From NCBI RefSeq assembly GCF_031085175.1, contig NZ_JAVHUY010000002.1, positions 248,001-312,000 of the forward strand: a stretch of DNA of 64,000 bases, given 5' to 3'. The position numbers and the translations under genes are program-made. The stretch is from Phytohabitans maris. Its GTDB lineage: Bacteria > Actinomycetota > Actinomycetes > Mycobacteriales > Micromonosporaceae. Position 1 is the first letter of the stretch, and the number at the start of each line of letters is the position of its first letter. Positions 44,371 through 53,134 of the stretch are shown here, in pieces. The notes beneath the pieces were generated by a model that was not told the origin of the DNA, did not search any database, and saw nothing but the letters and a program-made list of their open reading frames with translations.

Positions 44371-46709
44371 CCATGGCGGCGTTGGCTGCCCCGCACGACC
44401 GGCTCACCGACTTCCATTCGGACAGCGTGCTGATGGCCACGTCGGCGGCGAAGATCACCAGGTAGGTGTGTTTGGTGCTGGGCTCGGTGTCGGCGTCGGC
44501 GAGCGCGGCGAGTTGGTCGCGCAGCTGCCCGGCGTCGACCTCGGTGCAGGTATGCCCGGCTTCGCCGAGGGCGGCCACCAGGTCGTCGACGATGGCGTCC
44601 GCTGCGGCGGCGAAGCTGGCCAGCACGAACCGTACGGTGCCGGGCTCGTGCTGGCGGGACAGGCCGAGCGCCGCAGCGTGCAGCACGTCGGCGCCGACCG
44701 GTGTGGTGCCCAGAACGGCGAGGTGCCGGCCGGGAGTGGCGTCCAGTCCGAACCCGACAGTGGGCAGGCCGACCTCGACGGCCCGGCCGACGATGGCCTG
44801 CCGGCGGCGTACCTGTGGTGTGAACGCGGCGTACACCGGGTCGTCGTGGAGGTGGTGTTCGGCATAGCCGGCGAAGACGGCAGGGGGCGCGTCACCGGGT
44901 GGGCGGGCGTTCCACAACCGGTGCCGCTGTGCGGCGACCGCGGCGGGCTGCGCGTCCGGGAACCGCACGAGCTGGTTGGCGGTGGCGACGCCGCCCGCAG
45001 TGTTGATGATCGCGGTGCCGACGGTGAGGGCGTCGGCGGCGTTGTTGCCGACGTCCAGCACACCTCCGCCGCCAGCCAGGGCGACCCGCAGCGGGAACTG
45101 GCCAAAGATCGACTCACCCTTGGTGAACAGCGCCTCGACGCCGGCGATCGTCTGGGACGCCAGGATGAGGTGGATGCCGTACGAGCGGCCCTTGCGGGCC
45201 AGCTCCTCCAGCACGGCGGCGGCACCGCGGGCGATGGCGTCGTTGCCGGCGAACAGCACCTGGAACTCGTCGATGACCGCGAGTAGACGGGGCATCGCCA
45301 CATCCGGTCGCCCCCGCCCGCAGGTCGGCCACCCGGGTCACGCCAGCGCGCTTGAGCTCAGTGGCCCGCCGGCCCATCTCGCGCGACAGCGCCCGCAGTA
45401 CGGCCAGGCCGTACTCGCGGTCGGACTCGATGCCGACGGTGCGGGCGTGCGGTATCCATGAGGCGTCCATCTCGGTGGGGGTGAACTCGGCGAACGACAC
45501 GCCTTCCTTGAAGTCCAGCAGGTACATCCCCAACTCGTCCGGGGAGTACCGCGAGGCCAGCCCGTAGAGCACGTCGAGCAGGAACACTGTCTTGCCCGAG
45601 CCGGTGCGCCCGCCCACCAGCCAGTGCGGGGTGGCGTCGTCCAGGGCCAGCTCGCACCAGGCCCGGCCCTCGCGTCCCACGACCGTGCGCAGGCCGGCCA
45701 CCGATGACTCCTGCCAGATCTCCGCGGGCAGCAACGCGTTGAAACCCAGCGCGGACGACCGTTTGGCGGTGGCGACCAGGCGCTGGCAGACGGACTCGAT
45801 CAGGCCGTCGGTCGGGCCCTCATCCAGCCGCACCGGAACCGCGAGGCCGGTGCCGTCCTCGCTGAACACCGGCCGGCCCGGCGGATCGGACAGCGTGAAC
45901 AACTCGCTCGCCGCGGCGAGTCGAAAGGTGTTGTCGAGCTGGGGTGGCTGGTTGAACCCGCCAACCCCGGCCGGCGGATACCCGGCCAGGAGCAGGTGTA
46001 CCCGCGATGCCGGACCAGCGTGCGCCAGCGCCGCCAGCCGCGACAGTTCGGAGCTGCCCGCACCGGCAGGCAGCGCGGCGCAGGCCACGATCAGGTAGGG
46101 CAACTCGGCCGTGCCCGCCTGCGCCTCGGCGATCTGCTCTTCTGCCTCGCCCAGCATGGTCCGCAGCCCATCCAGGTCGGTGGCCGGATGCGCCCACGCC
46201 TCGGCGTCCATCAAGGACCGGAACGGGGCGAACACCGCGCCGAGGGTGCCGCCGTCGACCGGCAGCACCCGCACCGCCCCATCGGGCAATGCCGCCACCG
46301 CACGAAGCAGCAAGCCACGCACCCATTGGGCCACCCGCCGGTCCCGGGCATCCACGTCGATCGCCAAATGCCCGGCGCCGAGAAACGGCACCACCACGCT
46401 GAACGCCGAATCCGGCAAGGTCACGCCATCGCCAATCCGCACCAGCGCGGGCCGTCCCACCTGGCCGTCGAGGCCAAGGTTACGACGCGACGGCTGGGGG
46501 CCAAGTCGACAGCCCCACCAGCTCGCGGCCACGCTCGCCGTCAAGTCGTGCAGCCGCCCCGCGATCTCGCGCTGCTGGGCGGCCGAGTTCTCCGCGGAGG
46601 AGCCCTCTGACAGACGGGCGGACATAGCGGCGCGGGCAGCCTCCACATGGGTCAACGCCTCGCGGTGCAGCGCGACCGCACGCGCAAACACCGACACCGC
46701 CGAGCGCAC
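44321..46709 (-). pseudogene. FtsK/SpoIIIE-like ATPase gene, frameshifted and 3'-truncated
   Basis: GTG 46709 follows a GGGGG site and opens a coiled-coil N-terminus (RAVALHREALTHVEAARAAM). The motor domain has Walker A in WLVGGRTGSGKTVFLLDVLY and the following LLDFKEGVSFAEF. The frame breaks at a run of five C at 45311-45315; adding or removing one base rejoins VADLRAG with PDVAMPRLLAVIDEFQVLFA, which holds Walker B. The second part continues with LEELARKGRSYGIHLILASQ to HTYLVIFAADVA. It then runs into unrelated sequence antisense to the thymidylate synthase fragment. The usual C-terminal ~100 residues are missing. Confidence 0.8.
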
Positions 46710-47449
46710 CGTGAAACCCCCAGGCCTTCCGCAGCGACCCGTTCGGCGCACACAGTATCGGAGGCGTCACCCCGAATCGATATGCGAAGATCTTTGTCTA
46801 TGGGTCTCGCTATTGTTCAGCGCGTCCTCCGCGCTTGCCGAGCCAATCCACTCGGGCTTGTCACCCACCTTGTACGGCAACGGTCGTAGGGGACGCCACC
46901 GGCCGGTTCGGGTCGTGAGGGTCGTGCTGCTGGGGATGGACGGTCGGCATGTCCAGCACGGTACGCAAGGGTCTGACATTGCGGGCCGCGCTGGCGACGG
47001 ACCGCCGCCCAGAACGCCATTCTGGGAGGTGACGTCACCCGAGGCGCCATAGCCGACGCGTATCGCGACGACGACTCGAAGGAGCGCGACGGGCAGGATC
47101 CCCGGCGGCCGGCTGGTGCTCGGCGTGTCCGCTCGACGCGCCGCCAGCCCGCCCGCCGCCGGCTGGGAGTTGGTGTCGTCGAGCGATCGAGGTACGACGG
47201 ACAGCAGCAGTCCGCTCCGCCAGTCCGCGTTCGGGAGGGTGTCGATGTCAACGGCCGGCCCTAACGACATGAGGCGCCCGCCGCGTCGACGAGCGTGGCC
47301 GAGGCTTCCCGCCGGGAGTCCCCGCTCGCCCTCAGGGATCCTGCAGGTCCTCTATGCAACGACTTGTTCAGGATGGGCTCCAATCGTCAAGCCGCCTCGA
47401 CGCGGTACTACCTTGAGCTGATGAGCGCGAACAGCTTGGGGTTGGGCCG
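46710..47449. other. 740 bp without a supported gene
   Basis: Contains a locally AT-richer stretch near 46770-46830 directly upstream of the ftsK-like gene, presumably its promoter region. Open frames up to 170 codons exist but lack domains, ribosome sites and codon bias. A 10-codon frame (ATG 47421) overlaps the vsr start by ATGA and could be a leader. Confidence 0.45.
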
Positions 47450-47926
47450 ATGAGCGAACGACAACGTGGACCAGGCGCCCATCGGCGGCCGCCCCCACTG
47501 AGCGCGGCGGTCTCGGCTCAGATGAGCAGGATGCGGCGGGTATCAACAAGGCCGGAACTCCTCGTCCGTCAGGAGTTGCATCGACGCGGGCTGCGGTTCC
47601 GCATCAACCACCGAACCCTGCCGGGGCGTCCGGACATCGCGTTCACCCGCGCACGACTGGCCATCTTCATCGATGGATGTTTCTGGCATCAGTGTCCTGA
47701 GCACGGCGTGATGCCCAAGAACAACCGGGAGTGGTGGCAGGCCAAACTGCGTCGCAACATCGAACGGGACGAGGAGAAGGACGCCGAGCTCAGCCAGCTG
47801 GGATGGGAGGTGCTGCGGTTCTGGGAGCACGAGGACCCAGTGACGGTGGCGGTGGAAATAGAACGAGTGTGGCGGGAACGGCGCGACGCGCCGGCAGACG
47901 GGGCAAGATCACGACGTGGTTTGTGA
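47450..47926 (+). CDS. vsr: very-short-patch-repair endonuclease
   Basis: Vsr-type nuclease of 158 residues, which nicks next to T:G mismatches left by deamination of 5-methylcytosine. Motifs are MSRMRRVSTRPELLVRQELH, GLRFRINHRTLPGRPDIAF (catalytic Asp), LAIFIDGCFWHQCPEHG (active-site region with zinc-binding Cys/His) and LGWEVLRFWEHE. vsr genes almost always accompany a C5-cytosine methyltransferase, and one lies 1.4 kb to the right. First gene of a + strand pair with a GHKL ATPase. Confidence 0.95.
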   Translation: MSERQRGPGAHRRPPPLSAAVSAQMSRMRRVSTRPELLVRQELHRRGLRFRINHRTLPGRPDIAFTRARLAIFIDGCFWHQCPEHGVMPKNNREWWQAKLRRNIERDEEKDAELSQLGWEVLRFWEHEDPVTVAVEIERVWRERRDAPADGARSRRGL

Positions 47927-47964
47927 CATCCTGGTCGTCACGAACGACGTGACGGAGGTGAAGG

Positions 47965-49269
47965 ATGCCCGGCAAGGCGTGGTTCCAGGTGGCGCCCTCG
48001 GCGGCGAGATTGACCGGATCGCTGCGTGACATCGGCTACGACTTCCCGACCGCGGTAGCTGACATCGTGGACAACAGCGTGGCCGCGGGTGCGACCCGCG
48101 TCGAGGTGATGATCGAATTCGATGGCGCGGACTCGCGTGTGTTCATCGCCGATGACGGGCATGGCATGTCGCCGACCGCGCTACTTGAGGGCCTACGGTT
48201 GGGCACCCGACGCACCTACGACAGCGGGGAGCTGGGTCGCTACGGCCTCGGTCTTAAGACCGCCTCCCTGTCACAATGCCGATCCGTTGCCGTGATCAGT
48301 CGCAGCACGCCAACCGTAGTACGCACCAGTGCCCGTGTGCTCGATCTGGATCTCGTCGAGGAGTGGGACGAGTGGATCGTGGTCGACCCGGGCGCCGACT
48401 CGGACGTGGCCCGAGCGAAGCGGTGGCTGGCCGAGGGCACCGGCACTGTCGTACTGTGGCGCAATCTGGATCGCGTCCTTCCTGAGAAACGGCCAGATGG
48501 AGGCTGGGCCCGCCGGCGACTCGAGGCGCTCGCGGCGAAGGCAGCCGAGCATCTGGGCATCGTCTTCCATCGGTTCCTAGAGGGCACCGATGGCCGGGCG
48601 CCACTGGTAATCACCGTGAACGGCCAGAAGGTAAGGGCATGGAACCCGTTCGCACCGGACGAGCAGTCAACGACGGAGCTGCCCGTTCAACGGTTCGAGA
48701 TCATGATCGGGGAGGGGTCCGGCCACGTTGGGTTACGCCGATACGTCCTGCCCTCCCGGGACCGGTTCTCCTCCCCTGCGGAATTCGACCGCATGTCCGG
48801 GCCGTTGAACTGGAACCGACAGCAGGGCCTGTATGTGTACCGGGCCGACCGGCTAGTGCAGTGGGGCGGCTGGAATGGCATCCGGGGCATTGACGAGCAC
48901 ACGAAACTGGCGCGGGCGGCACTGGACTTCGGCACTGATCTGGACTCTGCGTTCAACATCAATGTGGCGAAAATGAGAGTTTCGCTGTCGGCGCAGCTGC
49001 GGCAGATGCTCGAGGCGCCGGTCAACGAGCTTTGCGTACACGCCAACGCCGCCTACCGCCGTACCGAGCGTGGCACCTCCAAACCGGTGCCGCAGGACCT
49101 GGGTGCCCCGCCGGAGGTGCGAGCTGCGTCCCGGGCCGCCGCTACCGCGGGTCTGGCACTGCGGTCAGCGGCGATGCAGGCTGGGGAGTGGGCGGCGTGG
49201 TTACGGATCGCAGCCGTCCTGCGCGAGCAGGCCCCCGACGTGGTCGAGACGCTGGGCCTGACTGACTGA
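47965..49269 (+). CDS. MORC-like GHKL ATPase (first copy)
   Basis: ATPase of 434 residues with a Hsp90/MutL-like GHKL fold. The ATP-binding boxes are all present: FPTAVADIVDNSVAAGATRV (Asn 37), FIADDGHGMSP (residues 60-70) and GELGRYGLGLKTASLSQC (residues 88-105). The middle and C-terminal parts match prokaryotic MORC-type proteins, including VLWRNLDRVL, NRQQGLYVYRADRLVQWGGW and DSAFNINVAKMRVSL. Families of this type are linked to restriction-modification systems. It starts 38 bp after vsr and ends 17 bp before the convergent methyltransferase gene. Confidence 0.9.
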   Translation: MPGKAWFQVAPSAARLTGSLRDIGYDFPTAVADIVDNSVAAGATRVEVMIEFDGADSRVFIADDGHGMSPTALLEGLRLGTRRTYDSGELGRYGLGLKTASLSQCRSVAVISRSTPTVVRTSARVLDLDLVEEWDEWIVVDPGADSDVARAKRWLAEGTGTVVLWRNLDRVLPEKRPDGGWARRRLEALAAKAAEHLGIVFHRFLEGTDGRAPLVITVNGQKVRAWNPFAPDEQSTTELPVQRFEIMIGEGSGHVGLRRYVLPSRDRFSSPAEFDRMSGPLNWNRQQGLYVYRADRLVQWGGWNGIRGIDEHTKLARAALDFGTDLDSAFNINVAKMRVSLSAQLRQMLEAPVNELCVHANAAYRRTERGTSKPVPQDLGAPPEVRAASRAAATAGLALRSAAMQAGEWAAWLRIAAVLREQAPDVVETLGLTD

Positions 49270-49286
49270 GCCTGCCAGAAGCGCCG

Positions 49287-51284
49287 TCAGAACAGGCGTT
49301 GTGGGTCAGCCATCGACTTGGCGCACAGCTTGTGCAGGGGGCAGGCGTCGCACACAGGCTCCACCGGGCGGCACAGGCTGTTGGCCAACTCCACAAGCCC
49401 CAAGTGCGCGCGTCGGGCGTCGGCGTCATCGCCGATCATCCTCGCGATCTCCAGCCTCCCGTCGGTCAGCCGGTTGCGTCGGTCGACCGGGTTGCCGCTG
49501 AACCGAGCCGCCACCCGCAGCACTCCTTTGGTCGCGAGCACCGGCTCCTCGGAGTCCTCGTCGTCCCCGGCGGGGATGACGAGGACCGCCAGGTCGGCGA
49601 CCGCCTCCGTCAGGCCCGGGACCTTCCGCAACGCGTCGTCGTCCCGTAGCTGCTGCGGGTGGTCGGCCAGCCGTGCGGCGATCTCCAGGATGGTTCCGGC
49701 GCGGGCTGTGCGCGACGCCCACCGGCTCACTTCGACGAGGGTGGCTTCGTTCAACGCTGTGTCCTGTGGCTGCCGCCACTGGCGCACCACTGGCCATATG
49801 AACCGCACCAGGTCGGCCGGTGACCGGTCCAGCAATATCTCCCCCTGGATCACCTGCCAGCGGGTCTCGGCCCGCAACCAGGGGATCCCCCGTACCTCGC
49901 GGCTGTCGAACCAGCCGGCCAACAGGGCCGCCACGTCACGGGTGAAATGGGTGGCCGGACGCGGATCCTCCAGAGCCCGACGCACGGCCTGGCCGAGGTG
50001 TTCACCGAGCATGGGCGGCACCGCGTTGCCGATCTGGCGGAACGCGGCCGACGGCGGCCCGGCAAAACGGAACCAATCCGGGAAGGTCTGCAACCGAGCG
50101 GCCTCCCGCACGGTCAGGGTGCGGTTCTGCTCCGGGTGGATGTACCAGTAACCGTCCTTGGCGATGTGCGCGGTGATGGTGCGCGACAGATTGTCCTTGT
50201 CCAATCGCTTGTACTTGTCGTCGAAGATGTCGTCCCTGTACCGCTTCACGTCTTCGGGAAGGTCGCGGTAGCTGGTGGTGGCATCCATCGCCTCGAACGC
50301 GCGTGCGTCGTCCTCCCGCACGGGGCGAGTTATGTGGTCGAACACCTTGTGCTCGTCGGCGGCGGGCACTCCCCGCCGCATACGCTGCTGGAACTCGCCG
50401 ACCGGCTTGTCGTAGTCGGCCCAACCCTCGGCGCCGCCTTTCGGCCGCCAGCCACCTTCGACAGGGGGAAGGTCCCCGATGGCGTTCCAGACGAACACCT
50501 TGTCCGGCTGCTCCGGGGGCCACTCGAACGCGGTCCCGTCTCGAAGGGCGACCAGAATGAGCCTCTGCCGGAACTGCGGCACGCCATAGCGGAAGGTCTC
50601 CACCACCCGCTCCTCGACCGCGTACCCGAGCGACTCCAGCTCGTGGACCATGGTACGGAGGATGAACATCTCCTTGTCCAACGCCATGTCGGGCACGTTT
50701 TCCATGATCACCGCTTGGGGTCGGGCGGTGCGCGCCACCTCCAAGAAGGATCGCCACAGGTCCCGACGCTCGTCGTACGGATCACGCAAACCCTTGCGTA
50801 CGCGGTGCCGGATCTTGGACCGGCCAGCCTTGGAGAACGGCTGGCAGGGCGGGCCACCCACCAGGAGCTCAACGCCGGCGGCGGTCACCAGCTCGGCGAC
50901 CTGCCGGACCCGGTCGGGGTCACCAAGGTCCCAGTTCACGGTCAACCCGCCGTGGTGGTGCCGGTGGGTCTCCACCGCCTCCACATCGTGGTCCACTGCG
51001 AAGACCACCTGGTAGCTGGCGGCTTCCAGCCCCAGACTCAGGCCGCCAGCACCGCTGAACAGGTCGGCAGCCAGAGGGCGACCCTTCGCGCGGGCCGCCG
51101 CAGCGTAGGCCGCCAGATCGCTGGGATCGGCCAAGGCCTCCGGGTGAGGCGTCAGACGTACGAACGGACCCCTGACGAGTCGCACGCCGTATCCCTTGCG
51201 ACGCGGAGGATCTGCCGGGTGGGGATCAGGACTCGTCACGATCACGCACGTTACCGCCGCGTGGGCTGCCATGTGTACCGCCAC
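49287..51284 (-). CDS. C5-cytosine DNA methyltransferase fused to an Nth-like Fe-S domain
   Basis: Protein of up to 665 residues with two parts. Residues ~55-430 are a C5-cytosine methyltransferase: LAADLFSGAGGLSLGLEAAS (motif I), LLVGGPPCQPFSKAGRSK (motif IV, catalytic Cys), VIMENVPD (VI), YGVPQFRQRLILVALR (VIII) and AFRQIGNAVPPMLGEHL (X). The last ~230 residues resemble endonuclease III/MutY: a helix-hairpin-helix-like RKVPGLTEAVADLAVLV, and the Fe-S loop CRPVEPVCDACPLHKLC with the exact C-x6-C-x2-C-x5-C spacing. The lyase lysine and the aspartate of active Nth enzymes are not at their expected places. The start is uncertain (51284 or 51239). Divergent from the second GHKL gene. Confidence 0.93.
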   Translation of the reverse strand: MAVHMAAHAAVTCVIVTSPDPHPADPPRRKGYGVRLVRGPFVRLTPHPEALADPSDLAAYAAAARAKGRPLAADLFSGAGGLSLGLEAASYQVVFAVDHDVEAVETHRHHHGGLTVNWDLGDPDRVRQVAELVTAAGVELLVGGPPCQPFSKAGRSKIRHRVRKGLRDPYDERRDLWRSFLEVARTARPQAVIMENVPDMALDKEMFILRTMVHELESLGYAVEERVVETFRYGVPQFRQRLILVALRDGTAFEWPPEQPDKVFVWNAIGDLPPVEGGWRPKGGAEGWADYDKPVGEFQQRMRRGVPAADEHKVFDHITRPVREDDARAFEAMDATTSYRDLPEDVKRYRDDIFDDKYKRLDKDNLSRTITAHIAKDGYWYIHPEQNRTLTVREAARLQTFPDWFRFAGPPSAAFRQIGNAVPPMLGEHLGQAVRRALEDPRPATHFTRDVAALLAGWFDSREVRGIPWLRAETRWQVIQGEILLDRSPADLVRFIWPVVRQWRQPQDTALNEATLVEVSRWASRTARAGTILEIAARLADHPQQLRDDDALRKVPGLTEAVADLAVLVIPAGDDEDSEEPVLATKGVLRVAARFSGNPVDRRNRLTDGRLEIARMIGDDADARRAHLGLVELANSLCRPVEPVCDACPLHKLCAKSMADPQRLF

Positions 51285-51532
51285 ACGGACATCACCGGTA
51301 CCTGTGGTACCAGCACCTTATTGTCATCAGTCCGCCAGACAAATACTCTCAGCGCCATCCATTCGGACCTCCGACCCGGCCCGGAGGGCTGGACCCGCAG
51401 AACCATCGGACAGGTCGACGCTGATTCGAGTGTTGATCTTAAGAGCAGACGTGAGAGGTCGATCACTTACATATACTCTGGCTATCCGTCCCTTCCGCCA
51501 TTAGTCGTGCAAACCCCTTTCTACCTCGTCCT

Positions 51533-53086
51533 GTGCACCGCGTCAGCGGAAGCGGCGACATCCAGTCGCCGACGTACAGTGCGGGGTGTGCGCCAGATGG
51601 AGCCGACACCACGTTGAGCTACGACATCGCCAACCCCGATCCTGCCGGAACGATCATGTCGCTGAGATCGTTCGGGTACAGCGTCGAAGCGGCCATCGCT
51701 GATCTTGTGGACAACAGCATCTCCGCCGGCGCCCGGCACATCGACGTGTTCTTTACATGGGACGGCCCTGGATCATGGGTGGCGGTGACGGACGACGGCA
51801 GAGGGATGACCGCCGAGGAACTGCTGACGGCCATGACCGTTGCAGCCAGGGGATCTTTTGAGGTCCGACGACGCGAAGATCTTGGCCGGTTCGGCATGGG
51901 GCTCAAGAGTGCCTCGTTTTCCCAGGCTGGTCGCCTGACTGTTGCCAGTCTGAGCGGGAGCGATCCCGAAGCCGTACGCACGTGGGATCTGTCGGTAGTC
52001 GCAAACACGGGTGAGTGGCGACTGTTGCACGGCAGTGACGAGGCTACGGCGGCGCTGCTGCGGCGGCTGCGTCCGACCGGTGCGGCCGGCACAGCGGTGG
52101 TGTGGCGCAACCTGCACCGTTTCGCGCTGACCGGTTTGACCGCCAACGACACCCGCACACAGAAGCAGTTCTATGCCGAGGCGGCACGGGTGGAGGATCA
52201 CCTTGGCATGGTGTTCGCCCGGTTCCTGACCGGCAGAAACCGCCTCAGCATCGCGGTGAACGGAAACGCGGTCAGGCCGTGGGATCCGTTTCTGGCCGCT
52301 CACCCGTCGGTGCAGCGGCTGCCCGTCGAGGAGGTGCCGGTCGGTGCGCACACCGTGCGGATTGAGGCGTTCGTGTTGCCGCATCCACGCCGGCTCAGCG
52401 ACGAGGATCTGGGACGCGCCGCTGGACCAGCCGGCTGGCTGGACCAGCAGGGCTTTTATGTGTACCGAAGAGACCGCCTCATCCTCGCCGGCGACTGGTT
52501 GGGTATCCGAGGGCTGCGCCGCGACGAGCGCTACAACTTGGCGCGGGTTGCGGTCGATGTGCCGGCGGAGGCAGACGCGGACTGGGCGGTGGATGTCCGC
52601 AAGTCCACGGCAGTACCGCCGATAGGGGTCCGCCGCCATCTGCTTCGGATCGGCACGGCCGCCCGCAGCAGAGCAGCCGAGGTGCTAAGCCACCGCGGAC
52701 GTATCGCCGCCCGCGAGCACGGCGCCGAGTTCATCTACGCCTGGCGCGTGGACAAGACCAACGGACGGATCAGGTGTCGGATCAACCGGGAGCACCCCCT
52801 CGTACAGGAAGTGTTCCGCGGTGGTCCGGACGCCACGGTGGACGCCAGGGCCCTCGTACGGCTACTGGAGGAGACGGTACCGGTCGCCGCGCTACGGATC
52901 ATGCACGACATGGACACCGCCGACGACCCAGAGCCGTTCCTCGGTGCTGCTCCCAAGGAGGTAACCGAGGTGGCGGACCGTATCTACAACGCCTTCGTCA
53001 GCCAGGGACGCACCCCACGCGAGGCGCGGGAACGCCTCGCAATCATGCCTCCCTTCGATCAGCTCGACGGATTCTGGCAGCAGTGA
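51533..53086 (+). CDS. MORC-like GHKL ATPase (second copy)
   Basis: ATPase of up to 517 residues, first gene of the right-hand operon. The boxes are GYSVEAAIADLVDNSISAGA (Asn 61), WVAVTDDGRGMTAEE (residues 82-96) and EDLGRFGMGLKSASFSQAG. Middle-region marks again match its paralogue: TAVVWRNLHRF, LDQQGFYVYRRDRLILAGDW and DVRKSTAVPP. It has a longer C-terminus with the helical PPFDQLDGFW end. The GTG start at 51533 is uncertain; TTG 51614 would give a more usual N-terminus. The 248-bp gap to the divergent methyltransferase gene is comparatively AT-rich and should hold both promoters. Confidence 0.88.
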   Translation: MHRVSGSGDIQSPTYSAGCAPDGADTTLSYDIANPDPAGTIMSLRSFGYSVEAAIADLVDNSISAGARHIDVFFTWDGPGSWVAVTDDGRGMTAEELLTAMTVAARGSFEVRRREDLGRFGMGLKSASFSQAGRLTVASLSGSDPEAVRTWDLSVVANTGEWRLLHGSDEATAALLRRLRPTGAAGTAVVWRNLHRFALTGLTANDTRTQKQFYAEAARVEDHLGMVFARFLTGRNRLSIAVNGNAVRPWDPFLAAHPSVQRLPVEEVPVGAHTVRIEAFVLPHPRRLSDEDLGRAAGPAGWLDQQGFYVYRRDRLILAGDWLGIRGLRRDERYNLARVAVDVPAEADADWAVDVRKSTAVPPIGVRRHLLRIGTAARSRAAEVLSHRGRIAAREHGAEFIYAWRVDKTNGRIRCRINREHPLVQEVFRGGPDATVDARALVRLLEETVPVAALRIMHDMDTADDPEPFLGAAPKEVTEVADRIYNAFVSQGRTPREARERLAIMPPFDQLDGFWQQ

Positions 53087-53134
53087 TGAACGCAGAACCC
53101 TACAGGACCGTCGAGTTCCGACCTGGAGAACGCC

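Noticed and set aside
44321-46709. TraB-type conjugation ATPase of the integrative element
   Set aside because: The N-terminal coiled coil and motor resemble the large FtsK/SpoIIIE-domain proteins of actinobacterial chromosomes, and the gene is 27 kb from the element backbone.
46767-47270. 167-codon minus-strand frame before vsr
   Set aside because: No recognisable domain, unusual composition for this genome and no ribosome site.
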